Positions 1-8,566 of a stretch of 64,000 nt of DNA are shown piece after piece. The translations under genes and the position numbers were made by a program. The stretch lies in assembly GCF_048820975.1 (NCBI RefSeq), contig NZ_JBMEUF010000001.1:1116001-1180000 (forward strand), in the 5' to 3' direction. The notes under the pieces are model-generated. The model was given only the letters and a program-made list of their open reading frames with translations. It did not search any database and was not told the DNA's origin. Positions within the stretch are counted from its first letter, which is position 1; each line of letters opens with the position of its first letter. The stretch comes from Glaciecola sp048820975 (GTDB lineage: Bacteria > Pseudomonadota > Gammaproteobacteria > Enterobacterales > Alteromonadaceae).

Positions 1-545
1 TAAGCTTGCGCACCCAATGCTTTTAGTTTTTTGATTGTAGCTGGGTCAATGACTTCGCCATTATCATCTATTAACTCGCTTATTCCACCAATTGCTTGTT
101 GAGTGGGAAGGACGTGCATACCTAAATTGCCCAATAGCATTCTTAGTGGAACTAAGCCTCGAATTCCTCCCAATGCACCAGGCGAACTAGCCATCAAGGT
201 TGCAGTTTTTCCGGCAAACGCTTGTAAGGGTTTTTCACCCTCCTCTTTACGCGAAGCCCAGTCAATCGCGTTTTTCAAGGCCGCACTAAATGAGCTATTG
301 TACTCGGGAGAGGCTATTATATATCCGTCACTTTCAATCATAAGTTGCTTTAACTTTTTCGCCCCTTCTGGAATACCGGTTTCAGCTTCGTCGTCTTCAT
401 TGAATAGCGGAGCTATATAATCACTTAAACGAATGAGTGTGACTTCTGCGCCTTGCTCTTGTGCGCCCTCAGCAGCCACCTTCACAATACTGTGATTGAA
501 CGATTTATCTCTTAAACTGCCACTAAATGCTAATAGTTTAAGCAT
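1..545 (-). CDS. NADPH-dependent FMN reductase family protein (3' end cut by window edge)
   Basis: This is a flavodoxin-fold NAD(P)H:FMN/quinone reductase of the ChrR/YieF-ArsH type, which transfers electrons from NAD(P)H through bound FMN to quinones or other small acceptors in the cytoplasm. The N-terminus reads MLKLLAFSGSLRDKSFN, matching the GSLR phosphate-binding loop. Further on, the block SPEYNSSFSAALKNAIDW is the family's second FMN-contacting signature. The ATG at 545 has an AGGAG ribosome binding site about 6 bases upstream. About 181 codons are visible with no stop before the window edge; the usual length is 180-200 residues, so nearly all of it is present. It is divergent from the PAS-MCP gene. 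The substrate cannot be told from sequence. Confidence 0.85.
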   Translation of the reverse strand, partial: MLKLLAFSGSLRDKSFNHSIVKVAAEGAQEQGAEVTLIRLSDYIAPLFNEDDEAETGIPEGAKKLKQLMIESDGYIIASPEYNSSFSAALKNAIDWASRKEEGEKPLQAFAGKTATLMASSPGALGGIRGLVPLRMLLGNLGMHVLPTQQAIGGISELIDDNGEVIDPATIKKLKALGAQA

Positions 546-646
546 GCTTACTCCTAGTAAATTTTAATTGAATTAACTTGTACGAAAATTCAACTATTCA
601 GCTCACTGACCGATAACAATGAATACAATTATTATTGGGTAAAAGC

Positions 647-2389
647 ATGGCATTTTTCGGTAAATCAAAAACTAATGAGTTTGATATTTTGTCACAAGCA
701 GTAGATGCAGTAGTGACTATTGATGAGAATAACAGAGTAATATTTTACAATCCTGCTGCCGAAAAATTATGGGGCTACACGCAAAGTGAAGTGATTAAAC
801 AAAACGTAAAAATGCTTGTGCCTAAAATGCACCAAGCTGATCACGACACTTACGTTAATACTAATAGGCAAACCGGTGAAGATAAAATTGTAGGTGTGTC
901 TCGTGATGTACTGATTGAAACTAAGTCGGGTAAATCCATTTGGTGCAACTTGTCAATCTCAAAAGTTAAAACAAAAGCCGGTATTCACTACACTGCTTTT
1001 GTAAAAGATATTTCAAAACAACGAGAAGATCTTGAGCGCATAGATAAGACCCTAGAGCAATGCTTAGACGGGGTCGTAACCATTGATAACAATAACAACA
1101 TTATTTTCTTCAATGCAGCTGCCGAGAAACTATGGAAATGCAAAAAATCCCAAGTTATGTATCAAAACGTGAAAATTTTAGTGCCCGTTGATATACAAGG
1201 CATTCACGACAAGCTAGTCAATAGTAATCGCAATGGCGGCGAAGATAAAATAGTGGGAATTTCTCGAGATGTGTGTTTCCAAGATTTCACAGGGCAAGAT
1301 GTGTGGGCCAATTTATCGCTGTCTAAAATTAAGCTTGACGATAAAGTACTATACACCGCATTTGTAAAAGATATTACCGAGCAAAAAGTACAGCAAGAGA
1401 AAATAGCAGTCTTATCACTATTAGCCAACGAAACAGAAAACTCAGTGGTAATATGTGACAAGCTTGGGCAAATTGAATACGTCAACCCAGGTTTTGAGAC
1501 CTTAACTGAGTACTCTTTTGAGGAAGTAGTAGGAAAAAAACCGGGCAGTTTCTTGCAGGGTAAACGTACAGATCCGCAAGCCGTGGCTCGTATTTCACAA
1601 GCAATAAAAAACAAACAGTCATTCTTTGAAGAAATTTTAAATTACACTAAATCGGGCAAAAGCTATTGGATTAGCTTAAGTGTGAGCCCGGTGTTAAATG
1701 ATGATGGGCAAGTTGAAAAGTATGTGTCGGTACAAGCTAACATTGATATTACTAAAAAACGCGCCTTAGAAAACGACGTTAAATTAGACGCTATTAATAG
1801 AGCAAATATTGTGGCTGAATGGTCAGCGCAAGGTGAACTGTTGCTAGCGAACCAATTATGTTTGCAATCATTCGAATCAGAAAACTTAAATGACTTGAAA
1901 TCAAAAATTGGCCCACTTAGCAGTAAACTAAGTGACGAACAGCAAAATACTATTGATAAGGGTGAATCAGTACAAAGTGAAATTTCTTTTGCCCTACCAA
2001 GTGGTAAATCTATTTTAATTGCAGCTGTGCTCAGCCCAGTTGAAAATGAAAATGGTAAAGTTGCCAAAATATTAATGTACGGCTCAGATGTGTCTAAGCG
2101 AAATGCAGTATTAAATGAAACTCATGAAGCTATGTCTCAAGTACTTGACCGTATAAGCGGCATTATACAAACTATAAACAGTATATCTTCACAAACCAAC
2201 CTCTTAGCATTAAATGCAGCGATTGAATCAGCAAGAGCAGGTGAGGCAGGCCGTGGGTTTGCCGTGGTTGCCGATGAAGTGAGAAATTTGGCGGGCAGTA
2301 CTACTGAATCTGCCACCGAAATCACAAGCTTAATAGAAGAAACTAAGCAACATGTTGATAAACTAGCAAGCTACATAAACGGTAAATAA
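647..2389 (+). CDS. Soluble multi-PAS methyl-accepting chemotaxis protein
   Basis: Cytoplasmic chemoreceptor of 580 residues with no transmembrane segment and no HAMP. PAS1 (about 10-125) and PAS2 (about 128-245) are near copies sharing VVTID, AAEKLW, NVK-LVP and GEDKIVG-SRDV. PAS3 (about 250-370) is LOV-like (FLQG) but lacks the photoactive Cys. A degenerate fourth PAS-like region follows (about 380-490). The C-terminus holds a short MCP hairpin tip with LLALNAAIESARAGEAG and RGFAVVADEVRNLA, which contacts CheA/CheW. The helices normally carrying methylation sites are almost absent. The layout resembles BdlA and soluble Aer-like receptors. A TTG 12 bases upstream is in frame, but ATG 647 is preferred. 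The signal is unknown; haem or flavin redox sensing is possible. Confidence 0.85.
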   Translation: MAFFGKSKTNEFDILSQAVDAVVTIDENNRVIFYNPAAEKLWGYTQSEVIKQNVKMLVPKMHQADHDTYVNTNRQTGEDKIVGVSRDVLIETKSGKSIWCNLSISKVKTKAGIHYTAFVKDISKQREDLERIDKTLEQCLDGVVTIDNNNNIIFFNAAAEKLWKCKKSQVMYQNVKILVPVDIQGIHDKLVNSNRNGGEDKIVGISRDVCFQDFTGQDVWANLSLSKIKLDDKVLYTAFVKDITEQKVQQEKIAVLSLLANETENSVVICDKLGQIEYVNPGFETLTEYSFEEVVGKKPGSFLQGKRTDPQAVARISQAIKNKQSFFEEILNYTKSGKSYWISLSVSPVLNDDGQVEKYVSVQANIDITKKRALENDVKLDAINRANIVAEWSAQGELLLANQLCLQSFESENLNDLKSKIGPLSSKLSDEQQNTIDKGESVQSEISFALPSGKSILIAAVLSPVENENGKVAKILMYGSDVSKRNAVLNETHEAMSQVLDRISGIIQTINSISSQTNLLALNAAIESARAGEAGRGFAVVADEVRNLAGSTTESATEITSLIEETKQHVDKLASYINGK

Positions 2390-2407
2390 ATCTCATTTAT
2401 GTAGCTT
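2368..2407. terminator. Inverted repeat between convergent MCP and argS genes
   Basis: The arms AAGCTACATAAA (2368-2379) and TTTATGTAGCTT (2396-2407) are perfectly complementary over 12 bases around a 16-base loop holding the MCP stop codon. It lies between convergent genes, so it may end transcription from both sides. It is AT-rich and has no long T tract, so intrinsic termination is uncertain. Confidence 0.4.
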
Positions 2408-2431
2408 AAATTAACTCAGCTTCAACAAAGC

Positions 2432-4165
2432 TTACATTTTTAAGAGTGTGGGAATGCCTAACAAGTCTAAACCAATTTTAAGGGTTTTGGCACTAAGAGC
2501 ACACAGCTGCAAACGGCTGGCCTTTTGCTCTGGCGCAACATCGCTTTTCAATATTGGGCAAGCTTCGTAAAAGCGTGAGTACAAAGACGCTAGCTCATAC
2601 ATATAGCTGCAAAGTACATGTGGTGTAGCGTCTTTAGCTACAATTTCAAGCGCATCTTGGAACTGAAGCAAATGCAAAGCCAAACTTTTTTCAATATCGT
2701 GCTCAATTGCCACACTCCCCTTTACGCTGTCAGTGCTCACACCTGCATTGTTAAACAAGCTTTGGGTGCGAGTATAAGCATATTGAAGATAAGGCGCGGT
2801 GTTGCCTTCAAAACTTAGCATGCTATCCCAATCAAATACGTAGTCAGTGGTTCTGTTTTTACTCAAATCAGAATACTTAACCGCACCAATGCCTATCTTT
2901 TCTTTCATTTCCTTAACTTGCTCGCCAGACATATCAGGGTTGCGGCTAAGTACTAATTGTTCAGCCCGTTCCACAGCTTCATCAAGCAAGTCGATTAACT
3001 TAACAGTATCACCGCTTCTGGTCTTAAATGGTTTGTTGTCTTTACCCAACATCATTCCAAAAGGACAATGTTGGTATGCTTCATTTTCTTTAAAAAAGCC
3101 GGCTTTTCGAGCCACAATTTCAGTTTGTTTAAAATGAAGCGCTTGGCGAGCATCAGTAAAAATAAGTGTTCTATTTGCGTCTAATTGTTGCGAACGGTAG
3201 CGAATAGCAGCCAAATCCGTAGTAGCATATAGGTATCCACCACCTGATTTTTGCACAATGTAAACAGCTGGTTTGCCGTTTTTATCAGCAAGTTCTTCAA
3301 TAAAGACCACTTTTGCCCCAGCATCTTCAACTACAATGCCTTTTTCACTTAACTCTTTAACAACCACGGATAAATCATTGTTGTATGCGCTTTCACCCAT
3401 AACATCGTTGCGCGTTAAGCTCACGCCCAACTTCTGGTAAAGCTCTTCTGAATGAGAAATAGAGATATCAATAAAGTTCTGCCACAAAGCTAAACAGTTT
3501 TCATCACCACTTTGCAACTTAACTACGTACTCTCTTGCTTTGTTAGCAAAGTTTTCGTCTTGGTCAAAACGTACTTTAGCTTCACGATAAAAATCTTCTA
3601 AATCACTTAAGGCCGTCTCGGCAACTTCATTTTGCGCTAATTTATCTTGCAAATGCGCAAGCAACATACCAAATTGAGTTCCCCAATCTCCCATGTGATT
3701 CTGACGAACAACGTTGTGCCCTAAAAATTCAAGGCATTTAGCAACGGCGTCACCTATAATTGTAGAGCGCAAATGACCCACATGCATTTCTTTCGCCAAA
3801 TTAGGCGACGAATAATCAACCACCACCTTCTGCTCGGCTTGCGCGTTAATACCAACACGTTCGTCAGCCACGGCAACTTGAACCTGCTGTGATAACCACG
3901 CATTTGATAAGTGGATATTAATAAAGCCTGGACCTGCGACTTCAAGCTTCTCAGCTATGCCGTCTAAGTTGACGGCATCAACTACTTTCTGGGCAATTTC
4001 TCTTGGGTTTTGTTTTAATTTTTTCGCTAAGGCCATGGCACCGTTAAACTGGTACTCTCCAAAGCCTGGTTTATTACTTTTAGCTACCGGCACTGGAGAA
4101 CCTGCGCAATCAATGGCTTGTAATGCGTCTTCAAAACGCGAAACTAATAGTTGTTGTATATGCAT
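2432..4165 (-). CDS. argS: Arginyl-tRNA synthetase
   Basis: Class I aminoacyl-tRNA synthetase that charges tRNA-Arg in the cytoplasm. Its 577 residues equal the usual enterobacterial length. The N-terminal Add-1 domain spans about 1-110. The HIGH-type motif reads HVGH (128-131) within NLAKEMHVGHLRSTIIGDA. The Rossmann domain is followed by MMLGKDNKPFKTRSGDTVKL, the ArgRS-specific region that stands in for KMSKS. The C-terminal helical anticodon-binding domain ends in LLKM, like the family's conserved terminal Met. It lies 38 bases downstream of prfC on the same strand and is probably co-transcribed. No anomalies were seen. Confidence 0.97.
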   Translation of the reverse strand: MHIQQLLVSRFEDALQAIDCAGSPVPVAKSNKPGFGEYQFNGAMALAKKLKQNPREIAQKVVDAVNLDGIAEKLEVAGPGFINIHLSNAWLSQQVQVAVADERVGINAQAEQKVVVDYSSPNLAKEMHVGHLRSTIIGDAVAKCLEFLGHNVVRQNHMGDWGTQFGMLLAHLQDKLAQNEVAETALSDLEDFYREAKVRFDQDENFANKAREYVVKLQSGDENCLALWQNFIDISISHSEELYQKLGVSLTRNDVMGESAYNNDLSVVVKELSEKGIVVEDAGAKVVFIEELADKNGKPAVYIVQKSGGGYLYATTDLAAIRYRSQQLDANRTLIFTDARQALHFKQTEIVARKAGFFKENEAYQHCPFGMMLGKDNKPFKTRSGDTVKLIDLLDEAVERAEQLVLSRNPDMSGEQVKEMKEKIGIGAVKYSDLSKNRTTDYVFDWDSMLSFEGNTAPYLQYAYTRTQSLFNNAGVSTDSVKGSVAIEHDIEKSLALHLLQFQDALEIVAKDATPHVLCSYMYELASLYSRFYEACPILKSDVAPEQKASRLQLCALSAKTLKIGLDLLGIPTLLKM

Positions 4166-4203
4166 GTTGTTAAAATAAACCTATAATTTTGTCAAAGATG
4201 AAA

Positions 4204-5790
4204 CTATTGTTCACGAGTGGCGGCAAATTTGATGTCAGGGTAGCGCTCTTGCGCTAATGACAAATTCACCATGGTAGGCGCAATATACGTTAAATTATCA
4301 CCGCCATCATAAGCCAAGTACGCTTCTGTTTTACGCCTAAATTCATCCACTTTTCTGTCATCGCCATACACCCAGCGCGCGGTGTTTACATTTACATGTT
4401 CATACATTGCGTCAACGTTGTATTCAGCTTTCAGGCGTGCCACAACTACATCAAACTGCAGAACACCTACCGCACCTACTATTAGGTCATTGTTTTGAAG
4501 AGGCCTGAAAACTTGCACAGCGCCCTCTTCTGCAAGCTGAATCAAGCCTTTTAACAATTGCTTTTGCTTAAGTGGATCGCGTAAACGAATGCGCTTAAAT
4601 AATTCGGGTGCAAAATTAGGAATACCGGTGAAAGTGTATTTGCCACCGCTAGTAAAGGTATCGCCAATGCGAATAGAGCCATGATTATGCAAACCAATAA
4701 TATCGCCGGCGTAGGCTTCTTCTAGCAATGCTCTATCACCCGCAAGAAAGGTAAGCGCATCAGATATTCTTACATCTTTGCCTGTGCGGGTATGATGCAT
4801 TTTCATGCCTTTTTGATATTTACCTGACACTATTCGGCAAAAGGCAATGCGGTCGCGGTGACGCGGATCCATATTTGCTTGGATTTTGAAAACAAAACCA
4901 CTGAACGATGGCTCATCTGCTGAAACGAAAGTATCAAGATCCGTGTTTCGTCCTATTGGCGCAGGTGCCCATTCAATAAGGCCATCAAGTACGTGATCTA
5001 CGCCAAAGTTTCCTAAAGCCGTACCAAAAAATACCGGCGTTAGCTCGCCTTTTAAAAACGCTTCAAGCTCAAATTCATGAGATGCACCTTGAACTAACTC
5101 TAGCATATCTCGCAATTCTTCAGCGTATACGCCAATGGCTTCGTCTAATTCGGGATTATTAAGGCCTTTAATAACGCGTTTTTCTTGAATAGTGTGGCCT
5201 TGGCCTGTTTTGTACAGAACCGTTTCGTCACGAAGAAGGTGATACACCCCTTTAAATTCTTTTCCCATGCCAATGGGCCAAGTGATAGGTGCGCACTTTA
5301 TTTTTAGAACATCTTCTACTTCATCAAGCAATTCAATAGGGTCACGGGTGTCGCGGTCAAGTTTGTTCATGAAAGTTACAATAGGCGTGTCACGTAAACG
5401 TGTTACTTCCATTAATTTGATGGTTCTATCTTCTACACCTTTTGCGGCATCAATCACCATCAAACATGAATCGACCGCGGTAAGTGTGCGGTATGTATCT
5501 TCTGAGAAGTCTTCGTGGCCTGGAGTATCAAGCAAATTAACTAAATGATCAGAATAGGGAAATTGCATAACCGAGGTACTTACTGAAATCCCCCTTTCTT
5601 TCTCCATTTCCATCCAATCAGATTTAGCATGTTGCCCTGACTTTTTACCTTTAATGGTACCGGCAACCTGCAGCGCTTGACCAAACAAAAGCACTTTTTC
5701 TGTAATCGTGGTTTTACCCGCATCAGGATGCGAAATGATAGCGAAGGTTCTTCGCATATTGATTTCATTCACTAAATTACTACCACTCAT
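4204..5790 (-). CDS. prfC: Peptide chain release factor 3 (RF3)
   Basis: Translational GTPase that removes RF1/RF2 from the ribosome after peptide release. Its 528 residues match the normal size of about 529. The G1 loop reads SHPDAGKTT near residue 21, G3 is DTPGH and G4 is NKLD; switch I contains ERGISV. Domains II and III follow to the C-terminus. The ATG at 5790 has an AGGA element about 10 bases upstream. It precedes argS by 38 bases. The 160 bases up to rimI contain only AT-rich sequence with two copies of GCGATATT and no clear hairpin. Confidence 0.97.
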   Translation of the reverse strand: MSGSNLVNEINMRRTFAIISHPDAGKTTITEKVLLFGQALQVAGTIKGKKSGQHAKSDWMEMEKERGISVSTSVMQFPYSDHLVNLLDTPGHEDFSEDTYRTLTAVDSCLMVIDAAKGVEDRTIKLMEVTRLRDTPIVTFMNKLDRDTRDPIELLDEVEDVLKIKCAPITWPIGMGKEFKGVYHLLRDETVLYKTGQGHTIQEKRVIKGLNNPELDEAIGVYAEELRDMLELVQGASHEFELEAFLKGELTPVFFGTALGNFGVDHVLDGLIEWAPAPIGRNTDLDTFVSADEPSFSGFVFKIQANMDPRHRDRIAFCRIVSGKYQKGMKMHHTRTGKDVRISDALTFLAGDRALLEEAYAGDIIGLHNHGSIRIGDTFTSGGKYTFTGIPNFAPELFKRIRLRDPLKQKQLLKGLIQLAEEGAVQVFRPLQNNDLIVGAVGVLQFDVVVARLKAEYNVDAMYEHVNVNTARWVYGDDRKVDEFRRKTEAYLAYDGGDNLTYIAPTMVNLSLAQERYPDIKFAATREQ

Positions 5791-5954
5791 ACTTGTTTGT
5801 TCCTACCCTTTACGAATTGTTTAACGCGATATTACTTATTTTTTTCTATCATATGAAAAAAGCGCGATATTCTATCAAAAAACAGCCTTGCTAGATATCT
5901 TAGTGCGTCAATTTTATTGCTGTATATTTGCGCTCATCATTCATTTAACGAATA

Positions 5955-6392
5955 CTATTTTTGCATTATTAATGCATGACTGAATGTGCCGTCTTTGTGC
6001 GCGTAATAATCTTTGCGCGTTCCAACAATACTAAATCCACATTTTTTATATAAAGCTATAGCTGACTCATTATTTTCATCTACTTCCAGTAATATATAAT
6101 CTATATCATGTTGGCCTGAAAGCTTTGAGAAATGCTCTATAAGTGCTTGAGCCACGCCTTTATTTCTTGCGTCATTATGTACACATATATCTTCTAGCTC
6201 AGCTTCGCCAGCTACTAAGGTAAAAATAGCATAGCCAAGTAAGGTATTGTTACTTAGGGCATATAAACTGAAACTATTATTCACACTTTTTAAAAATAAG
6301 TCATACGACCAAGGTGATTCACGATGACTGCAAAAAAGTTGATAAGCTAATTCATGGTAATTAGGGCTGTGCTGGGAAAATGATATCAGCAT
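5955..6392 (-). CDS. rimI: Ribosomal protein S18-alanine N-acetyltransferase
   Basis: GNAT-fold enzyme of 145 residues that acetylates the N-terminal alanine of ribosomal protein S18. The acetyl-CoA loop is the divergent RNKGVAQALIEH after the strand AELEDICVH. The C-terminal LLEVDENNESAIALYKKCGF is the RimI hallmark. Its place directly after the holD-like gene reproduces the holD-rimI pair of E. coli, which strengthens the call. The stop of the upstream gene lies 26 bases away, so they are probably one transcript. Confidence 0.9.
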   Translation of the reverse strand: MLISFSQHSPNYHELAYQLFCSHRESPWSYDLFLKSVNNSFSLYALSNNTLLGYAIFTLVAGEAELEDICVHNDARNKGVAQALIEHFSKLSGQHDIDYILLEVDENNESAIALYKKCGFSIVGTRKDYYAHKDGTFSHALIMQK

Positions 6393-6418
6393 ATGAATTT
6401 AACCTAGTAGTTCAAGCC

Positions 6419-6703
6419 TTATAAAGAAACAAAAGGACTAATTGATTGCCATAGCGCTTTTTTAAACGCGAGTTCGCTACTAAAACTTGATTTAGGTAAG
6501 TGTAAAATATTGAGTTCAGCATCGTATTTAGGCGTTTGTGCATCAAATACGCACTTATCAAGACTAATTCCTAGTATAAGACAAACGTCTTCTAACCATG
6601 GGAGTTCATCAACTGCAATTTGCTCTACATCTTGATATACGTCAATTCCAAGGGTTTGTAATTGAGCATAAAATTGTGCTTCTTGTTGTGAGTTTGCTGG
6701 CAT
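6419..6703 (-). CDS. holD: DNA polymerase III psi subunit-like protein (short HolD)
   Basis: Small protein of 94 residues. It is called psi, the clamp-loader subunit that bridges to chi and SSB, on two grounds. The N-terminal YAQLQTLGIDVYQ and the C-terminal FKKALWQSISPF match conserved HolD ends, and it lies immediately upstream of rimI as in E. coli. The central region (VCLILGI, then ILHLPKSS) fits the beta strands of psi. It is roughly 40 residues shorter than E. coli HolD, mainly in the middle. HolD families diverge fast, so the call rests on context as much as sequence. Confidence 0.7.
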   Translation of the reverse strand: MPANSQQEAQFYAQLQTLGIDVYQDVEQIAVDELPWLEDVCLILGISLDKCVFDAQTPKYDAELNILHLPKSSFSSELAFKKALWQSISPFVSL

Positions 6704-6751
6704 AAGTTATCCATACCTTGAACGCTGTAACATTTACTTTAACAAGAAAAG

Positions 6752-6828
6752 TGGCAGGGGTGGAGGGACTCGAACCCCCAACCATCGGTTTTGGAGACCG
6801 CTGTTCTACCAATTCGAACTACACCCCT
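6752..6828 (-). tRNA. tRNA-Trp (anticodon CCA)
   Basis: A 77-base cloverleaf on the minus strand. The acceptor arm AGGGGTG pairs with CACCCCT, followed by discriminator G and an encoded CCA. The anticodon loop CTCCAAA carries CCA in a CGGT/ACCG-type stem. The T loop GGTTCGAGTC is present. It lies between the thiamine operon and holD. Confidence 0.97.
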
Positions 6829-6874
6829 AAAATGGACGTGCATTATAACCACACCTAAAAATAAATAAAGTACT

Positions 6875-7705
6875 TTATGCGGGCTTTTTATCAATCCCAA
6901 CAGAAATGTACCATAGCTTGCTGGTAAAGCGTACGAACTTGAACACCTTTTGTACATTTTCCCATACTTGCGTGGAACATTGATTCGATAACTTTGCATA
7001 TTCGTCACAAAGTAGCCTAGTGCCCCGTTCATCTAATTGATTAATAGATGCACAATTTGCTATATCAAAATACCTACATCCGCACGCCGCATATTCCCAG
7101 TCAATAATCGTATCGCTGTTTATGCAAAGATGGTCAATATTTAAATCGTTGTGACACAATACATATTCGCTCTTATTTACAGCTTCGTACTCAATATAGG
7201 CAGCTTTCATAAGTGCTAATTCTGAATGCAGCGCGTCGTTAATATTCAGGATGTGTGTCATATAGCTATCCCAATGATCACACAAAGGTAGAATAGGTGC
7301 AGAAATAAACGTGCTATGCACATTATAAAGCGAATCAGCTAAACGTTTGAATGCATCTGGCACATCAATAATTTGCTGGCCGTTGCGTAAATCACTTAGC
7401 CATTGCTCAAAGTATAGTTCGCTATCATCACTTAGCAACAAGGGCTGAGGCGCTAAACCCAACACGGCAAGCTCTTGTTGCAATGTAAAAACCTCAGTTC
7501 TATTAATGGGTAGAATATTTGGCTGACTAAAAACCTTCATTAATACCGAGTGCTGACCGTCACTCACTTTAAAGTTTTTGTTAATGGTGCCAGCAAAAAT
7601 ATGTTCTATATTGAAATTAGCACTGCTAACATCCACAAGCTCAAACTCTTGCAGTAATTGCATCACCCGTTTTAGTTCTGTAGAGCTAAGATTATCCGAC
7701 TGCAT
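6875..7705 (-). CDS. APH/choline-kinase-fold phosphotransferase, probable thiamine kinase
   Basis: Cytoplasmic kinase of 276 residues with the aminoglycoside/choline phosphotransferase fold. The catalytic loop reads LCHNDLNIDHL (HxDxxxxN type) and the metal-binding motif is IIDWEYAACG, where the Asp replaces DFG. The GTINKNFKV stretch near residue 40 fits the nucleotide loop. Family membership alone does not set the substrate. The context does: it overlaps the PnuC-like permease gene by 14 bases and is last in an operon led by a TPP riboswitch. The inference is that it phosphorylates imported thiamine and traps it, like ThiK. Similarity to ThiK itself is modest. Confidence 0.75.
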   Translation of the reverse strand: MQSDNLSSTELKRVMQLLQEFELVDVSSANFNIEHIFAGTINKNFKVSDGQHSVLMKVFSQPNILPINRTEVFTLQQELAVLGLAPQPLLLSDDSELYFEQWLSDLRNGQQIIDVPDAFKRLADSLYNVHSTFISAPILPLCDHWDSYMTHILNINDALHSELALMKAAYIEYEAVNKSEYVLCHNDLNIDHLCINSDTIIDWEYAACGCRYFDIANCASINQLDERGTRLLCDEYAKLSNQCSTQVWENVQKVFKFVRFTSKLWYISVGIDKKPA

Positions 7706-8306
7706 GTTTTAACTCATTTTCACTATAAGTAGCAAGCCATTGATTAAGGCCTTTTAAGGCAATCAGTATGTACACGAACATCAACAATATAGATAAATAC
7801 AATTCAGTTTCTATTAATAAATAAATGCTTGCGGTATTAATCACTGTCCAGTAAATCCAGTTTTCGAGTTTCTTTTTAACAGTTAAATATGTAGTGGTCA
7901 GCGAAAACACCGTGATGATAATATCAATAAGCAGCAAATCGTATAATAGCCAGTAACTTGCACAAAGATATATAAACCCACTAGCGGCTATACCACCAAC
8001 AATAATGGCCATGTGTAAATTAAATGACATACGTGAAATTTCTAGGCTATCTAGGCCCTTCCTACGCCAAGTTATAAAGCCCCATAATGCCATGCCTACA
8101 TAATAAACATTCAGTAAGGTTTGAAAAACCAAACTTACGTCCCAGTAAATAAATGCATATAAAATGGTGCCAAGAAATCCAAATGGCCAACACCAGCTTG
8201 ATTCCTCGGCAGCTAACCATACGTAGGTAACAGCGGCAAGTACGGCAAACACTTCTATAATACTTTGCTGTTGCCATTGTTCACTTATAATGGTCCAAAT
8301 TTCCAT
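7692..8306 (-). CDS. pnuT: PnuC-family permease, probable thiamine transporter (PnuT)
   Basis: Inner-membrane protein of 204 residues with about seven hydrophobic segments. The central block NVYYVGMALWGFITWRRKG is the PnuC substrate-channel signature. PnuC proteins carry unphosphorylated nicotinamide riboside; the PnuT branch carries thiamine by facilitated diffusion followed by phosphorylation. Assignment to PnuT rests on the TPP riboswitch operon and the kinase that overlaps its 3' end. The start codon shares its A with the stop codon of the upstream gene (TAATG), indicating translational coupling. Confidence 0.85.
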   Translation of the reverse strand: MEIWTIISEQWQQQSIIEVFAVLAAVTYVWLAAEESSWCWPFGFLGTILYAFIYWDVSLVFQTLLNVYYVGMALWGFITWRRKGLDSLEISRMSFNLHMAIIVGGIAASGFIYLCASYWLLYDLLLIDIIITVFSLTTTYLTVKKKLENWIYWTVINTASIYLLIETELYLSILLMFVYILIALKGLNQWLATYSENELKHAVG

Positions 8307-8563
8307 TAAGGCTTAAGGCCCATGTGTGATGAGTTTAAGAATTTACAAACAAATACTGCTTGTTTCGTTTCTTCGTAAGTTCTTTTCATTTCGCGTTGCA
8401 AAACCTGCATAACATGGTCGTAATCACCGCTTATAAGCGTGCTAGTATGAGTGGTTGATACAAATAACTTAACATCGCTGTTTAATCGGTCAATAAAGGC
8501 CTGAATATACGAAACATACTGTTCATTTAATGGATAAAGTGAAATTTCTACACCTAATTGCAT
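8306..8563 (-). CDS. One-domain YkoF/MTH1187-like thiamine-binding protein
   Basis: Small protein of 85 residues with the ferredoxin-like fold of the YkoF/DUF77 group: MQLGVEISLYPLN, then a helix, TTHTSTLISGDYDHVMQVLQ, a second helix and AVFVCKF. YkoF of Bacillus has two such domains and binds the thiamine pyrimidine moiety; this protein has one, so it would need to dimerise or act as a single site. There is no signal peptide, so it is probably cytoplasmic. It sits 3 bases after the receptor gene and is coupled to pnuT by TAATG. A chaperone or sensor role in thiamine handling is inferred from context. Confidence 0.7.
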   Translation of the reverse strand: MQLGVEISLYPLNEQYVSYIQAFIDRLNSDVKLFVSTTHTSTLISGDYDHVMQVLQREMKRTYEETKQAVFVCKFLNSSHMGLKP

Positions 8564-8566
8564 TGA

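Noticed and set aside
1663..2067. Open frame on the minus strand inside the MCP gene
   Set aside because: It is a shadow of the PAS-coding sequence without ribosome binding site or recognisable family.
6739..7032. 97-residue open frame on the minus strand
   Set aside because: It runs through tRNA-Trp and the 3' end of the kinase gene in another frame.
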